A program made the translations under genes and the position numbers. This document shows, one piece after another, positions 1 through 6,117 of a DNA stretch of 7,856 nucleotides; the first letter of the stretch is position 1, and each line of letters begins with the position of its first letter. Below the pieces are notes generated by a model, which saw only the letters and a program-made list of their open reading frames with translations, had not been told where the DNA came from and did no database searches. This DNA is from Hyphomicrobiales bacterium (lineage in GTDB: Bacteria > Pseudomonadota > Alphaproteobacteria > Rhizobiales > Xanthobacteraceae): positions 1-7,856 of the forward strand of contig JAKFYO010000294.1 of assembly GCA_021730825.1 (NCBI GenBank), read 5' to 3'.

Positions 1-155
1 CCACCGAGTATCAGCCAGTTACGCCACGCCACATCTGGGGGAAGCTGATCATCGCGCGCCCAGATTTCCCAGTCCTTCAGCAGCGCTTCGCGAAACGGCG
101 CATCTGCATCTTCAATCAGTTCATTCAGCGTCCCGGCTTTTGCGCAGGCGATCAA
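1..155 (-). CDS. Phage/GTA-type terminase large subunit, 5' part only (runs off left edge)
   Basis: This is the N-terminus of a DNA-packaging ATPase/nuclease, the motor that loads DNA into a capsid. About 51 codons are visible without a stop. The decisive part is a tryptophan-rich segment (KDWEIWARDDQLPP, then WRNWLILGG) that in GTA and phage large terminases lies directly before the Walker A loop (typically GRGAGKT). The Walker A itself would fall just past base 1. The start is uncertain because this frame has no ATG or GTG. The best candidate is TTG at 155-153, with a GGAG four bases upstream; CTG at 128 is an alternative. With the TTG start it overlaps the end of the preceding small-terminase-like gene by 35 bp, as expected for coupled packaging genes. 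The family call rests on pattern recall of a short segment. The sequence does not show whether the module is a GTA or a prophage. Confidence 0.75.
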   Translation of the reverse strand, partial: MIACAKAGTLNELIEDADAPFREALLKDWEIWARDDQLPPDVAWRNWLILG

Positions 156-675
156 GCCGCTCCGCAAGCTCTGCGCGGAATTCTTCGAGATCGCGGAATT
201 CGTCGTTCGGTTTTTCTTGGCCGTCACCGCTTTCCGTTTCCGGCTGCTCGTCGCGCTGCAATGCCGCAACTTCACGCAAGGTTTTTACGAGCGTCGCGAG
301 CGTTCGTGCCGCGCGCTCCGCGTCAGCCGAGCGCAGCCGCGCACCTTCGACGCGTGTCAGCACCGCTTCGATTGCGATAATTTCGCGCTCGACCGCCGAG
401 CGCACGCGATCGATCAATGTTTCGTTTTGAACGACCGCGATCGCGGGAGAGGCGATCTCGCGCAGTGCATCCAGATCGACATTCGCTTTTGCCGCTGCGT
501 CCAGTTCCTTGAGGCGTTGATCGCGCGGCACCCAACCCCACACTTTTACACGCCTCTTGAACGTCGAAGTGGCAAGACCGCAGATCGCTGCGAGATCCTT
601 CACCGGCAAAGACGTTCCCTCATAGAGCTTGCGAACTTTCGCCAGTTTCTCTGCTGGAACCGCTATGAATCTCAT
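121..675 (-). CDS. Putative terminase small subunit (GTA gp1-like), HTH N-terminus
   Basis: This 184-residue protein probably recognises DNA and hands it to the large terminase. Residues ~10-47 read as a helix-turn-helix of the kind found in small terminases (alternating K/R and hydrophobic residues, then LPVKDLAAICGLATSTFKRRVKVWGW). The motif VKVWGW closing the HTH is common in alphaproteobacterial proteins encoded beside terminases. Residues ~85-140 are predicted helical and rich in E/R/L/A, as expected for an oligomerisation core. The C-terminus is strongly charged and may form a coiled coil (160-182). The ATG at 675 is chosen because it follows a moderate AGGGC Shine-Dalgarno-like stretch and is the first start after the upstream hairpin. 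The next gene, overlapping its 3' end, is the large terminase, which is the main support for the function. The alternative is a generic HTH regulator of the packaging genes. The gene itself is secure; the function is inferred from context and fold. Confidence 0.72.
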   Translation of the reverse strand: MRFIAVPAEKLAKVRKLYEGTSLPVKDLAAICGLATSTFKRRVKVWGWVPRDQRLKELDAAAKANVDLDALREIASPAIAVVQNETLIDRVRSAVEREIIAIEAVLTRVEGARLRSADAERAARTLATLVKTLREVAALQRDEQPETESGDGQEKPNDEFRDLEEFRAELAERLDRLRKSRDAE

Positions 676-686
676 CTGCCCTGAAA

Positions 687-720
687 CGCAAAACGGCGCC
701 GGGATTTCCCGCCGCCGTTT
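687..720 (-). terminator. Terminator-like hairpin in the leader of the terminase genes
   Basis: On the minus strand bases 720-691 form a nearly perfect hairpin. AAACGGCG pairs with CGCCGTTT, one G/G mismatch follows, then C/G and GGGA/TCCC pairs close on a two-base AA loop, giving 13 pairs. The 3' arm runs into UUUUGCGUUU. It lies between the predicted start site (~741) and the ATG at 675. It could therefore act as an attenuator, as the end of a short leader RNA, or as the terminator for readthrough from the acetyltransferase operon. The U-run is short (four), so termination efficiency is uncertain. Confidence 0.55.
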
Positions 721-747
721 GAAGACCCATTTTTGGAGTATGCCGAA

Positions 748-776
748 ACACTATCCCGGCAGCGTCACGCTGTCAA
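748..776 (-). promoter_or_regulatory. Sigma70-type promoter upstream of the terminase genes
   Basis: On the minus strand a perfect -35 TTGACA (776-771) is followed by a 17-bp spacer and the -10-like TAGTGT (753-748). Transcription would start near 741, about 65 bases ahead of the ATG at 675. It sits just after the stop of the acetyltransferase gene (804), so it would make the terminase genes a separate transcription unit. The -10 matches consensus only in part; an alternative reading is GATAGT with a 15-bp spacer. Confidence 0.6.
760..772. promoter_or_regulatory. Inverted repeat inside the promoter core (possible operator)
   Basis: The dyad CAGCG-TCA-CGCTG has perfect 5-bp arms. It overlaps the end of the -35 hexamer and most of the spacer of the promoter ahead of the terminase genes. 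A repressor bound here would block RNA polymerase. Arms this short can arise by chance in GC-rich DNA, so an operator role is only suggested by position. Confidence 0.3.
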
Positions 777-803
777 GGATTATTTTCCTGATACGAAATC
801 CGC

Positions 804-1277
804 TCAGATTTCCCGCGTCATAAAGCGCGAGAAGCCGTTTGCGCCGTAGTCCGCGAACGGACCGCAATAGCGAAAACCTGCGCGCTCATAAAGCTTCAGC
901 GCCGCCGAGAAGCCAGGCGAAGAGCCGGTCTCAAGCCAAAGCGCGGAGAGCCCGCGTGCGCGCGCCTGCGTCATCAGATGTCCGAGGATCGCATGACCTA
1001 TGCCTTGGCCGAGAAATTGATCTGCAACGCGCATGGATTTCATCTCGCCGTTCTTCGCGTCGAGGACTTTCAATGCGCCCATGCCTGCGAGGCGTCCGCG
1101 GTTCCATGCGGACCACAGCGTCACACCGGGCTGCAGCAAGCCGTCGATGTCGAGCGCGAAACAGGTCCCGGGCGGCGAGTTGTCGGCCATGCCCTGCAGA
1201 TGTCTTGCCAAGAGTGCGCGGATTTCGGCGCCGGCAAGGTCGTCTTCACGGAAGATAAGCTGCTTCGGCAGAGTCAT
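804..1277 (-). CDS. GNAT family N-acetyltransferase (YsnE-like)
   Basis: This 157-residue cytosolic acetyltransferase is predicted to move an acetyl group from acetyl-CoA to an amine; the substrate is unknown. The GNAT acetyl-CoA motif A is visible at residues 87-94 (Q-x-x-G-Q-G-I-G), preceded by a beta-strand ending [14 protein letters not shown] (115-120), LYERAGF (129-135) and the CGPFADY segment (138-144) are typical of the YsnE-like subgroup. [15 protein letters not shown] near residues 34-48 also fits that group. Length is normal for the family. The ATG at 1277 overlaps the TGA of the upstream cysteine-cluster gene (ATGA), so translation is probably coupled. The biochemical class is confident; the acceptor cannot be read from sequence. 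Confidence 0.9.
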   Translation of the reverse strand: MTLPKQLIFREDDLAGAEIRALLARHLQGMADNSPPGTCFALDIDGLLQPGVTLWSAWNRGRLAGMGALKVLDAKNGEMKSMRVADQFLGQGIGHAILGHLMTQARARGLSALWLETGSSPGFSAALKLYERAGFRYCGPFADYGANGFSRFMTREI

Positions 1278-1783
1278 GCTTTTTTCGCGCGCGACTTTTT
1301 CTTGCCAGGCTCCAGCTTTTTGTTTTTGCTCGAACCTTTCGGTTCGAGCATGGGCCAGCGCACGAGATAGTCCGGGTAGTCGCGCACGCGCACCTTGCCT
1401 TCGATGCCGCCGACGCGCCCGCGCACCGAAATCCCCGCTTCGTGCACCGTGTCCGGGTTACCCGAGACCAGCGGGTGCCACCATTCGAGATCTTTTCCTT
1501 CCGCAACGCGCCGATAGCCACAGGTTTTCGGCAACCAGAAGAACTGCTCTTCGGGCGTGATCTTTACGCAGTCTTTGACGCGTTTCATGCGGTTTTCGTA
1601 ATCGGAGCAGCGGCAGGCTTCGCAATCGAGCAACCGGCAGGCGACATTGGTATAGTAAACTTTGCCGGTGTCCTCGTCCTCGAGCTTCTCGAGGCAGCAG
1701 CGCGCGCAGCCATCGCAAAGGCTCTCCCACTCGGCCGTGGTCATTTCTTTCAAGGATTTGCGCTGCCAGAAGGGCTTCGTCAT
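1274..1783 (-). CDS. ycgN: YcgN/UPF0260 family cysteine-cluster protein
   Basis: This 169-residue member of the YkgJ/YcgN CxxCxxCC superfamily has no established function; the family is presumed to bind a metal or Fe-S cluster. Ten cysteines are visible. Residues 23-30 give CDGCARCC, followed by C49, C54, C57, C59, C72 and C88, the last in the [20 protein letters not shown] segment characteristic of UPF0260. The conserved core ends near RWPMLEP (142-148). Beyond it lies an unusual lysine-rich tail (150-169) that looks like two copies of an LEPxK...KK unit. The ATG at 1783 is preceded by a good GAGGA ribosome site. Its stop overlaps the start of the acetyltransferase (ATGA), so the two form a coupled pair. 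It is divergent from the penicillin-binding protein gene. Family assignment is very secure. Confidence 0.93.
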   Translation of the reverse strand: MTKPFWQRKSLKEMTTAEWESLCDGCARCCLEKLEDEDTGKVYYTNVACRLLDCEACRCSDYENRMKRVKDCVKITPEEQFFWLPKTCGYRRVAEGKDLEWWHPLVSGNPDTVHEAGISVRGRVGGIEGKVRVRDYPDYLVRWPMLEPKGSSKNKKLEPGKKKSRAKKA

Positions 1784-1895
1784 GCGTCCTCATACGTCGC
1801 CGCCGCGCCGTTAACAATGTAATCCGGCCTCAATCGCTTACCTATCCCGGCATTGCTATACCCTTGCTTCCCCGGCTCCGTCCGCGAGTTCCGTC
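1784..1895. other. Divergent intergenic region between ycgN and the PBP gene
   Basis: These 112 bp must contain promoters for both directions. A TATACC (1857-1862, +) is a possible -10 for the penicillin-binding protein gene, but its -35 counterpart (TCGCTT at 1834-1839, 17-bp spacing) is poor. A TTAACA at 1811-1816 lacks a matching second half-site or -10. No confident promoter, operator or terminator can be called here. Confidence 0.4.
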
Positions 1896-3944
1896 GTGTT
1901 TCGTGCATTCAATCCGCTCCCGTCCGGCAAGGGTTTGAAAAAGCCTGTGCGCAGACGCGCGGGCGTCCGGGGCTTTCCGCGGCTTATCGTTGAAGTCTTC
2001 TCAGAAGCAGCGACGCTCGGCACTTGTGCTTCCGTATTGCTGCTTGCGCTGGCGCTGCCCGCTTTCGACGAAACCACGGACGAGAATTGGCTCAAGAAGA
2101 GCGAACTTGCCGTCACCTTCCTCGACCGCCACGGCAACAAGATCGGCGAGCGCGGCATCAAGCATAACGACTCGGTGCCGGTCGAGCAGATGCCGGATCA
2201 TCTGATCAAGGCGGTGCTCGCCACCGAAGATCGCCGCTTCTACGAGCATTTCGGCGTAGACGTTCTCGGCACATTACGCGCACTCACGACGAACGTGCGC
2301 GCCGGCAGCATTGTGCAGGGCGGCTCCTCCATCACGCAGCAGCTCGCGAAGAACCTTTTTCTGTCGAATGAGCGCACAATAGAGCGCAAGGTGAAGGAAG
2401 CCTTCCTCGCCCTTTGGCTGGAGTCGCGGCTTACCAAGAACGAAATCCTGAAGCTTTATCTGGACCGCGCCTATCTCGGCGGCGGCGCCTATGGCGTCGA
2501 TGCGGCGTCGCGTCATTACTTCGCGAAATCCGCGCGCGACGTGAACTTGCCGGAAGCGGCGATGCTGGCCGGGCTGTTCAAGGCTCCCGCGCGCTTCGCG
2601 CCGCATATGAACCAGTCCGCCGCGCGGACACGCGCAAGCATCGTACTCGACAATCTGGTTGAGGCTGGATTCATGAGCGAGGGGCAGGTCGTCGGCGCGC
2701 GCAAGACCCCTGCCCGCATCGTCGAGCGCAACGGCGAACAGACGCCGGACTACTATCTCGATTACGTCTTCCGTGAAGTGCAGGACATCGCGGCAAAGAT
2801 GCCGGTCTCCGCGCTGAACCGCGTCTTCATCGTGCGCACGGCATTCGACCCCGCGATCCAGAAAGCCGCGGACGAAGCAATCGAGTCCTCGCTACGCCAG
2901 TCAGGCCCGCAATACAACGCAAGCCAGGCTGCGATCGTGGTCATGGAAATCGACGGCACGTTGCGCGCGATGGTAGGCGGCCGCGACTATGCCGAGAGCC
3001 AGTTCAATCGTGCGACCGACGCGTTGCGACAGCCCGGCTCCGCCTTCAAGCCTTTCGTGTACGCGACCGCGTTCATGAACGGCTTCAACGCGCAGACCAT
3101 CGTCGAGGATACGCCGTTCTGTATCAAATCGTGGTGCCCGCTCAATTACGCGCGCAGCTACTCGGGCAATGTTTCAGTTTTTCAGGCGCTGACGATGTCG
3201 TTGAACGTACCGGCAGTTAAGGTCGGGAACACAGTCGGACTCGAGAAGATCGCAGTCACAGCGAAGAAGATGGGCTTGACGACAGAGTTGCGCATCACAC
3301 CCTCCCTCCCGCTTGGCGCTTCGGAAGTTACGGTGTTCGACATGACGCAGGCTTACGCGACGTTCGCGGCGAATGGAAAGCGTGTGCGGGGTCACGCGGC
3401 GCTCGAAATTCGCTCGCCGTCCGGCGAACTTCTGTGGCGCGACATCACCGATCTGTCGCGAGCCGAACAGGTGCTTCCTGCCTACGTCATCAATGAGATG
3501 AACCCGATCCTCATGAACGTGGTCGAGAACGGCACTGCGCGCCGCGCGATTATGAGCGGGATTCCTGCCGGCGGAAAAACGGGTACTACGAACGCATACC
3601 GCGACGCCTGGTTCATCGGCATGACCGGAAACTTTGTCGCGGCGGTCTGGTACGGGAATGACGACTACACGCCGCTGCGCCGCATGACCGGCGGCTCGTT
3701 ACCGGCGATGACCTGGCAGAAGGTGATGACGGTCGCGCACCGCAATGTCGCGATCCAGCCTCTGCCGGGCCTGAAGCAGCAGGCTCCGAATGTCGCTTCT
3801 GTTCCGCAAAACCAGTTGCGCAATCCTGCGGCGCTACCGCCACGCGCGATCGAACAGATTCTAAAAATCGAGCGGGCGCTTCGCGATGCGCGCAACAGCG
3901 CGGATTTGCCAACGCCTGAACGCAATCGTGCCGCCGCGCAGTAA
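1896..3944 (+). CDS. Bifunctional class A penicillin-binding protein (PBP1A family)
   Basis: This inner-membrane enzyme polymerises lipid II into glycan strands (glycosyltransferase family 51) and cross-links peptides (transpeptidase). A short basic cytoplasmic segment is followed by one membrane segment (~38-57). The GT51 motifs follow in order: EDRRFYEHFG (111-120, catalytic Glu111), GGSSITQQ (142-149), RKVKEAFLALWLE (164-176), KNEILKLYLDRAYLGGGAYGVDAAS (181-205) and AMLAGLFKAP (222-231). The transpeptidase has the nucleophile motif SAFK (Ser382, Lys385), SLN (435-437) and KTGT (561-564). A Cys409-x4-Cys414 pair precedes the SLN motif and could form a periplasmic disulfide; I recall similar pairs in rhizobial homologues. 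The C-terminal tail (~630-682) is disordered and P/N/R-rich. No ATG exists near the N-terminus. GTG at 1896 is the first start in an open frame that begins at 1815; GTG 1947 is the alternative, and neither has a strong ribosome site. All catalytic residues are intact, so it should be active. Confidence 0.95.
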   Translation: MFRAFNPLPSGKGLKKPVRRRAGVRGFPRLIVEVFSEAATLGTCASVLLLALALPAFDETTDENWLKKSELAVTFLDRHGNKIGERGIKHNDSVPVEQMPDHLIKAVLATEDRRFYEHFGVDVLGTLRALTTNVRAGSIVQGGSSITQQLAKNLFLSNERTIERKVKEAFLALWLESRLTKNEILKLYLDRAYLGGGAYGVDAASRHYFAKSARDVNLPEAAMLAGLFKAPARFAPHMNQSAARTRASIVLDNLVEAGFMSEGQVVGARKTPARIVERNGEQTPDYYLDYVFREVQDIAAKMPVSALNRVFIVRTAFDPAIQKAADEAIESSLRQSGPQYNASQAAIVVMEIDGTLRAMVGGRDYAESQFNRATDALRQPGSAFKPFVYATAFMNGFNAQTIVEDTPFCIKSWCPLNYARSYSGNVSVFQALTMSLNVPAVKVGNTVGLEKIAVTAKKMGLTTELRITPSLPLGASEVTVFDMTQAYATFAANGKRVRGHAALEIRSPSGELLWRDITDLSRAEQVLPAYVINEMNPILMNVVENGTARRAIMSGIPAGGKTGTTNAYRDAWFIGMTGNFVAAVWYGNDDYTPLRRMTGGSLPAMTWQKVMTVAHRNVAIQPLPGLKQQAPNVASVPQNQLRNPAALPPRAIEQILKIERALRDARNSADLPTPERNRAAAQ

Positions 3945-3959
3945 TGCGCGAGCCGCCAC

Positions 3960-4727
3960 TCAGTCCTTAAAGTATTCCGGGCCGTTGTTGTTGCCGGGGA
4001 AATAAGCCACCGGCGCCGTCAGTACGGGAATTTTCGCGAGGCGTTCGTCGAAGGCGCGAAGCGCACGTTCTGCATCGACCGAGATCGGCGCCGGCGTCTT
4101 CAGGAATAGCCGCTCCAGCGCATATTTGTAGCCCCGGCTGCGTTCGCCAAAGCGGCGATAGACCCAGCCGATCAGCATGCGGTTTTCGGCAACACGCGCC
4201 ATCGCGGTCTCTTGTTCCCCCGCAGTGAGGCGAGCGATGCCGCCGAGGGCGCGCTCGCGCGCGGTATCCATTTCGACGACACGGGCGGCAACCGTGAAGA
4301 ACGGCGTCACGCGCAGGCTGTCCGCGCGAATATCGTCGATCAGCCGCGAATAACGCCCATTCGCCGAGCGGTACGCAGTGTCGGTGATGCTGCTCGCGTA
4401 CTTCTCGACGTCGAAGGGCGGCTCGTTGTTCGGCAACATGCGCGACGTGCGCAGATCGGTAAGGGTCAAGAACCAGCGCTGTTTCGTGACCGGTGGCGCG
4501 ATGATCGCATAAGCGAGATCGCGGAGCATGCGCTCGTCTTCAGTAAGCTGCGCGGAAGAGACCGGCTCGCCGCGGTGTTGCGCGGCATAGGCTCCCACCA
4601 CCGGAAGCATCTGGTCATGAAAGACCGAAGGCATCGGACGCTCGAAGTCGCCGACCCGCGCGCAACCGGCGGCAAGCGCCGCAATCGATAGCGCGCAGAA
4701 AATCCTTATCGGAGCAACAATTCGCAC
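3960..4727 (-). CDS. Conserved hypothetical lipoprotein
   Basis: This is a secreted lipoprotein of 255 residues with unknown function. From the GTG at 4727 it begins with a short basic stretch, a hydrophobic core (IFCALSIAALAAG) and the lipobox LAAGC. The cleaved N-terminal Cys is followed by ARVG, giving no Asp at +2 and so suggesting outer-membrane sorting. The mature part is soluble and mostly helical, with many R/E pairs and an ending rich in N/G (FPGNNNGPEYF). It resembles uncharacterised rhizobial lipoproteins with the same CARV..FERP beginning. A longer reading from ATG 4826 is rejected because its extra residues are an out-of-frame shadow of the upstream small gene's Arg-rich end. The GTG lies one base after that gene's stop, so expression is probably coupled. 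It converges on the penicillin-binding protein gene with a 15-bp gap and no clear terminator. Lipoprotein nature is confident; the role is not known. Confidence 0.8.
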   Translation of the reverse strand: MRIVAPIRIFCALSIAALAAGCARVGDFERPMPSVFHDQMLPVVGAYAAQHRGEPVSSAQLTEDERMLRDLAYAIIAPPVTKQRWFLTLTDLRTSRMLPNNEPPFDVEKYASSITDTAYRSANGRYSRLIDDIRADSLRVTPFFTVAARVVEMDTARERALGGIARLTAGEQETAMARVAENRMLIGWVYRRFGERSRGYKYALERLFLKTPAPISVDAERALRAFDERLAKIPVLTAPVAYFPGNNNGPEYFKD

Positions 4728-4728
4728 T

Positions 4729-4929
4729 TCACGCCGGACGCTTGGTGCGCCGGCGCGGTCTGCCGCCGCTCTTCGTGCGCGGCTTCGACTGCGATTGCTG
4801 AACTGCCTGCTTCGCACCGCGCTCAATCCGGATTACCGGGAGCACAAGTATCGATGCACTCTCACCGCTATTGGCGACCGGCGGGACTGCCCGCGCACGC
4901 TCCAGCGGAAATCTGACCAACAAACCCAT
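4729..4929 (-). CDS. Small basic hypothetical protein (66 aa)
   Basis: This short gene encodes a protein that starts MGLLVRFPLERARAVPP, has a hydrophobic strand-like stretch (ASILVLPVIRIER, ~25-37), and ends in an Arg/Lys-rich tail (KPRTKSGGRPRRRTKRPA). The main evidence that it is real is a strong Shine-Dalgarno sequence (AAGGGGG, 4941-4935, five bases before the ATG) and a CtrA-type box and likely promoter just upstream. In addition its stop sits one base before the GTG of the lipoprotein gene, as in a coupled operon. It has no signal peptide or membrane segment, so it is probably cytosolic. The basic tail could bind nucleic acid or acidic surfaces. I recall comparable small rhizobial proteins with an Arg-rich end, but cannot name a family. 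Function is unknown. Confidence 0.62.
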   Translation of the reverse strand: MGLLVRFPLERARAVPPVANSGESASILVLPVIRIERGAKQAVQQSQSKPRTKSGGRPRRRTKRPA

Positions 4930-4934
4930 TCCGG

Positions 4935-4941
4935 CCCCCTT
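4935..4941 (-). promoter_or_regulatory. Strong ribosome binding site of the 66-aa gene
   Basis: AAGGGGG on the minus strand lies five bases before the ATG at 4929. It is one of the clearest Shine-Dalgarno sequences in the window and decides the start of this small gene. Confidence 0.65.
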
Positions 4942-4990
4942 AGGCCAACGCCGGCACCGCCCGGCTTTACCAAGTAACGAACGGTTAGGG

Positions 4991-5005
4991 TTAACAGCCT
5001 CTTAA
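4991..5005. promoter_or_regulatory. CtrA-type binding site (TTAA-N7-TTAA)
   Basis: Two TTAA half-sites (4991-4994 and 5002-5005) are separated by exactly seven bases. Each is followed on its own strand by C, so the site matches the CtrA consensus TTAA-N7-TTAAC in both orientations. It lies 62 bp upstream of the ATG of the 66-aa gene in a 108-bp non-coding gap, where it could activate or repress that gene and the lipoprotein. TTAA is rare in this GC-rich window; at roughly 40% A+T the eight fixed bases are expected about 0.02 times by chance over the whole window. Binding is inferred, not shown. Confidence 0.65.
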
Positions 5006-5019
5006 CACCGGATATCTTT

Positions 5020-5031
5020 GACGAATTCGTC
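5020..5031. repeat. 12-bp perfect palindrome GACGAATTCGTC
   Basis: This perfect palindrome lies between the stop of the DUF1491 gene (5038) and the CtrA-type box. It has no T-run on either side and only a four-base arm if folded with an AATT loop, so it is a poor terminator. A regulator site is possible but unsupported. Confidence 0.3.
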
Positions 5032-5037
5032 TTTCGG

Positions 5038-5388
5038 CTAAGCCGGAGCGAGGTTCAGGAAATTTCTACCGGCGCGGTCCTCGACTTCGACGAGCCAGAG
5101 ATCCGGGTCGAATTTCTGTTCGCGGGCAATCTTTGCCTCGACCTCGGCTTCAGGGACGAAGCCCTGCGCGAAGAAGCTCGTGAAGAGATGTTCGGCCGGG
5201 CGGGCGTTGTCGAAAGCGGTCTGCGGCGCGGGACCGAACAGTGCGGCGGTGCCGTCGAGCTTCGCGATCTTTACGAAGATCGCGCCAGCCTCCTCCGCGC
5301 CGCGGCGGCGGACGACGGCAAAGCTGCCTTCATTGTTGTTGCAGCGGCGGACATAGGCCGCCACCCAGATTGTACTTTTGAGACGCAC
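5038..5388 (-). CDS. DUF1491 family protein
   Basis: This is a 116-residue cytosolic protein of an alphaproteobacterial family without known function. The typical DUF1491 pattern is visible: MRLKSTIWVAAYVRRC at the start, AVVRRRGAEEAGAIFVKI (24-41), LDGTAALFGPAP (44-55), and the ending FVPEAEVEAKIAREQKFDPDLWLVEVEDRAGRNFL. Length is typical. It starts with GTG at 5388, preceded by AAGGT six to seven bases upstream, and that ribosome site overlaps the TAA stop of the peptidoglycan-binding gene. The nine-base gap strongly implies co-transcription with it and with divJ. A 312-codon antisense open frame across this gene is a GC-rich shadow. Confidence 0.9.
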   Translation of the reverse strand: MRLKSTIWVAAYVRRCNNNEGSFAVVRRRGAEEAGAIFVKIAKLDGTAALFGPAPQTAFDNARPAEHLFTSFFAQGFVPEAEVEAKIAREQKFDPDLWLVEVEDRAGRNFLNLAPA

Positions 5389-5397
5389 GGATCGACC

Positions 5398-6117
5398 TTA
5401 GTCGATCGGAGCGCCGTTTACAGCCGCAAGCTTGGTGAAAAGGTTATCGGACATGAGGCCGGTCACAGGCATCATCCAGTCGCGCTCGAAGCGCTCGATC
5501 GCTTCCTTCGTGTCCGGGCCGAAGCTGCCGCTCATCCGCACCGGCCCGTAACCGAGCCGTGCGAGGGCACGCTGGAGCGAGAGGATACGCAGCGATTTGC
5601 GCTCGCCCTCGACGGACGTGTTGATCGAGCCGGTGATGTCGCTCTTGGCAGGCGTCTTCTTGATGAGGTTCAGAAGCTCGTCGCCCGGCTCGAGCGTATT
5701 CTGGCGTTTGCCCTTCTGGAAATCGCGGATCGCCTGCTCGGTGCGCGGACCTTGCACGCCATCCACGGCGCCATTGTAATAGCCACGAACCGACAGCTCG
5801 CGCTGAATGTTCTGGATCATGTCGGACATATTGCGCACCGGCGCATCCGCAGGACGCGGCTGCGGATTCGGCGCGGTCGTTTCGCGCGAAAGCAGGCTAT
5901 CGAGCGTCGAACGCGGCGCTTCCTGAAACGCCACGGCGTTCACGACCACGGCGAGCGAGGCGGCGGTCGCAATCGCGAGCACCACCGTATCAGACACGCG
6001 GCTCGGCAGCATCGAGCCGAGCGCGCGGCGAAACAGCGAGCGGCGCTTCGGTGCGCGTTCATAATCATCGTCGTAATCGTCACGCGCACGGCGCGGATTT
6101 CTGATGCGTTTAGGCAC
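5398..6117 (-). CDS. Membrane-anchored protein with two peptidoglycan-binding domains
   Basis: The 239-residue protein has a charged cytoplasmic N-terminus (~1-40; a D/Y-rich patch DDYDDDYE at 13-20, then K/R-rich), one membrane helix (~43-63), a proline-rich linker (~68-95) and two PG_binding_1 repeats. The repeats span about 99-152 (IQRELSVRGYYNGAVDGVQGPRTEQAIRDFQ) and 178-233 (LQRALARLGYGPVRMSGSFGPDTKEAIERFE, then PVTG). It likely tethers the inner membrane to cell wall in the periplasm; no catalytic domain is present. The start is GTG at 6117, preceded by GAAGG nine bases upstream, and it overlaps the 3' end of divJ by 8 bp, so the two are translationally linked. The highly charged cytoplasmic end could contact a cytosolic partner, which is inference. 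Domain assignment is secure. Confidence 0.9.
   Translation of the reverse strand: MPKRIRNPRRARDDYDDDYERAPKRRSLFRRALGSMLPSRVSDTVVLAIATAASLAVVVNAVAFQEAPRSTLDSLLSRETTAPNPQPRPADAPVRNMSDMIQNIQRELSVRGYYNGAVDGVQGPRTEQAIRDFQKGKRQNTLEPGDELLNLIKKTPAKSDITGSINTSVEGERKSLRILSLQRALARLGYGPVRMSGSFGPDTKEAIERFERDWMMPVTGLMSDNLFTKLAAVNGAPID

Noticed and set aside
676..803. CtrA control of the terminase genes, as known for the Rhodobacter GTA
   Set aside because: No TTAA half-site pair is present in the upstream region, so direct CtrA binding is not supported here; indirect control remains possible.
1328..1349. Perfect 9-bp hairpin as a transcription terminator
   Set aside because: It lies inside the ycgN reading frame. 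The T-run is on the wrong side on the plus strand and becomes an A-run on the minus strand, so it does not fit an intrinsic terminator.
1811..1823. Possible CtrA site TTAACAATGTAAT upstream of the penicillin-binding protein gene
   Set aside because: Only one TTAA half-site is present; the position seven bases on reads ATCC, so the full consensus is not met.
3945..3959. Bidirectional terminator between the convergent penicillin-binding protein and lipoprotein genes
   Set aside because: The 15-bp gap contains no convincing inverted repeat or T-run on either strand.
4728..4826. Longer N-terminus of the lipoprotein from ATG 4826
   Set aside because: The extra 33 residues are an Arg/Ser-rich shadow of the overlapping small gene and would put an unusual basic extension before the lipobox signal peptide; GTG 4727 gives a normal signal peptide.
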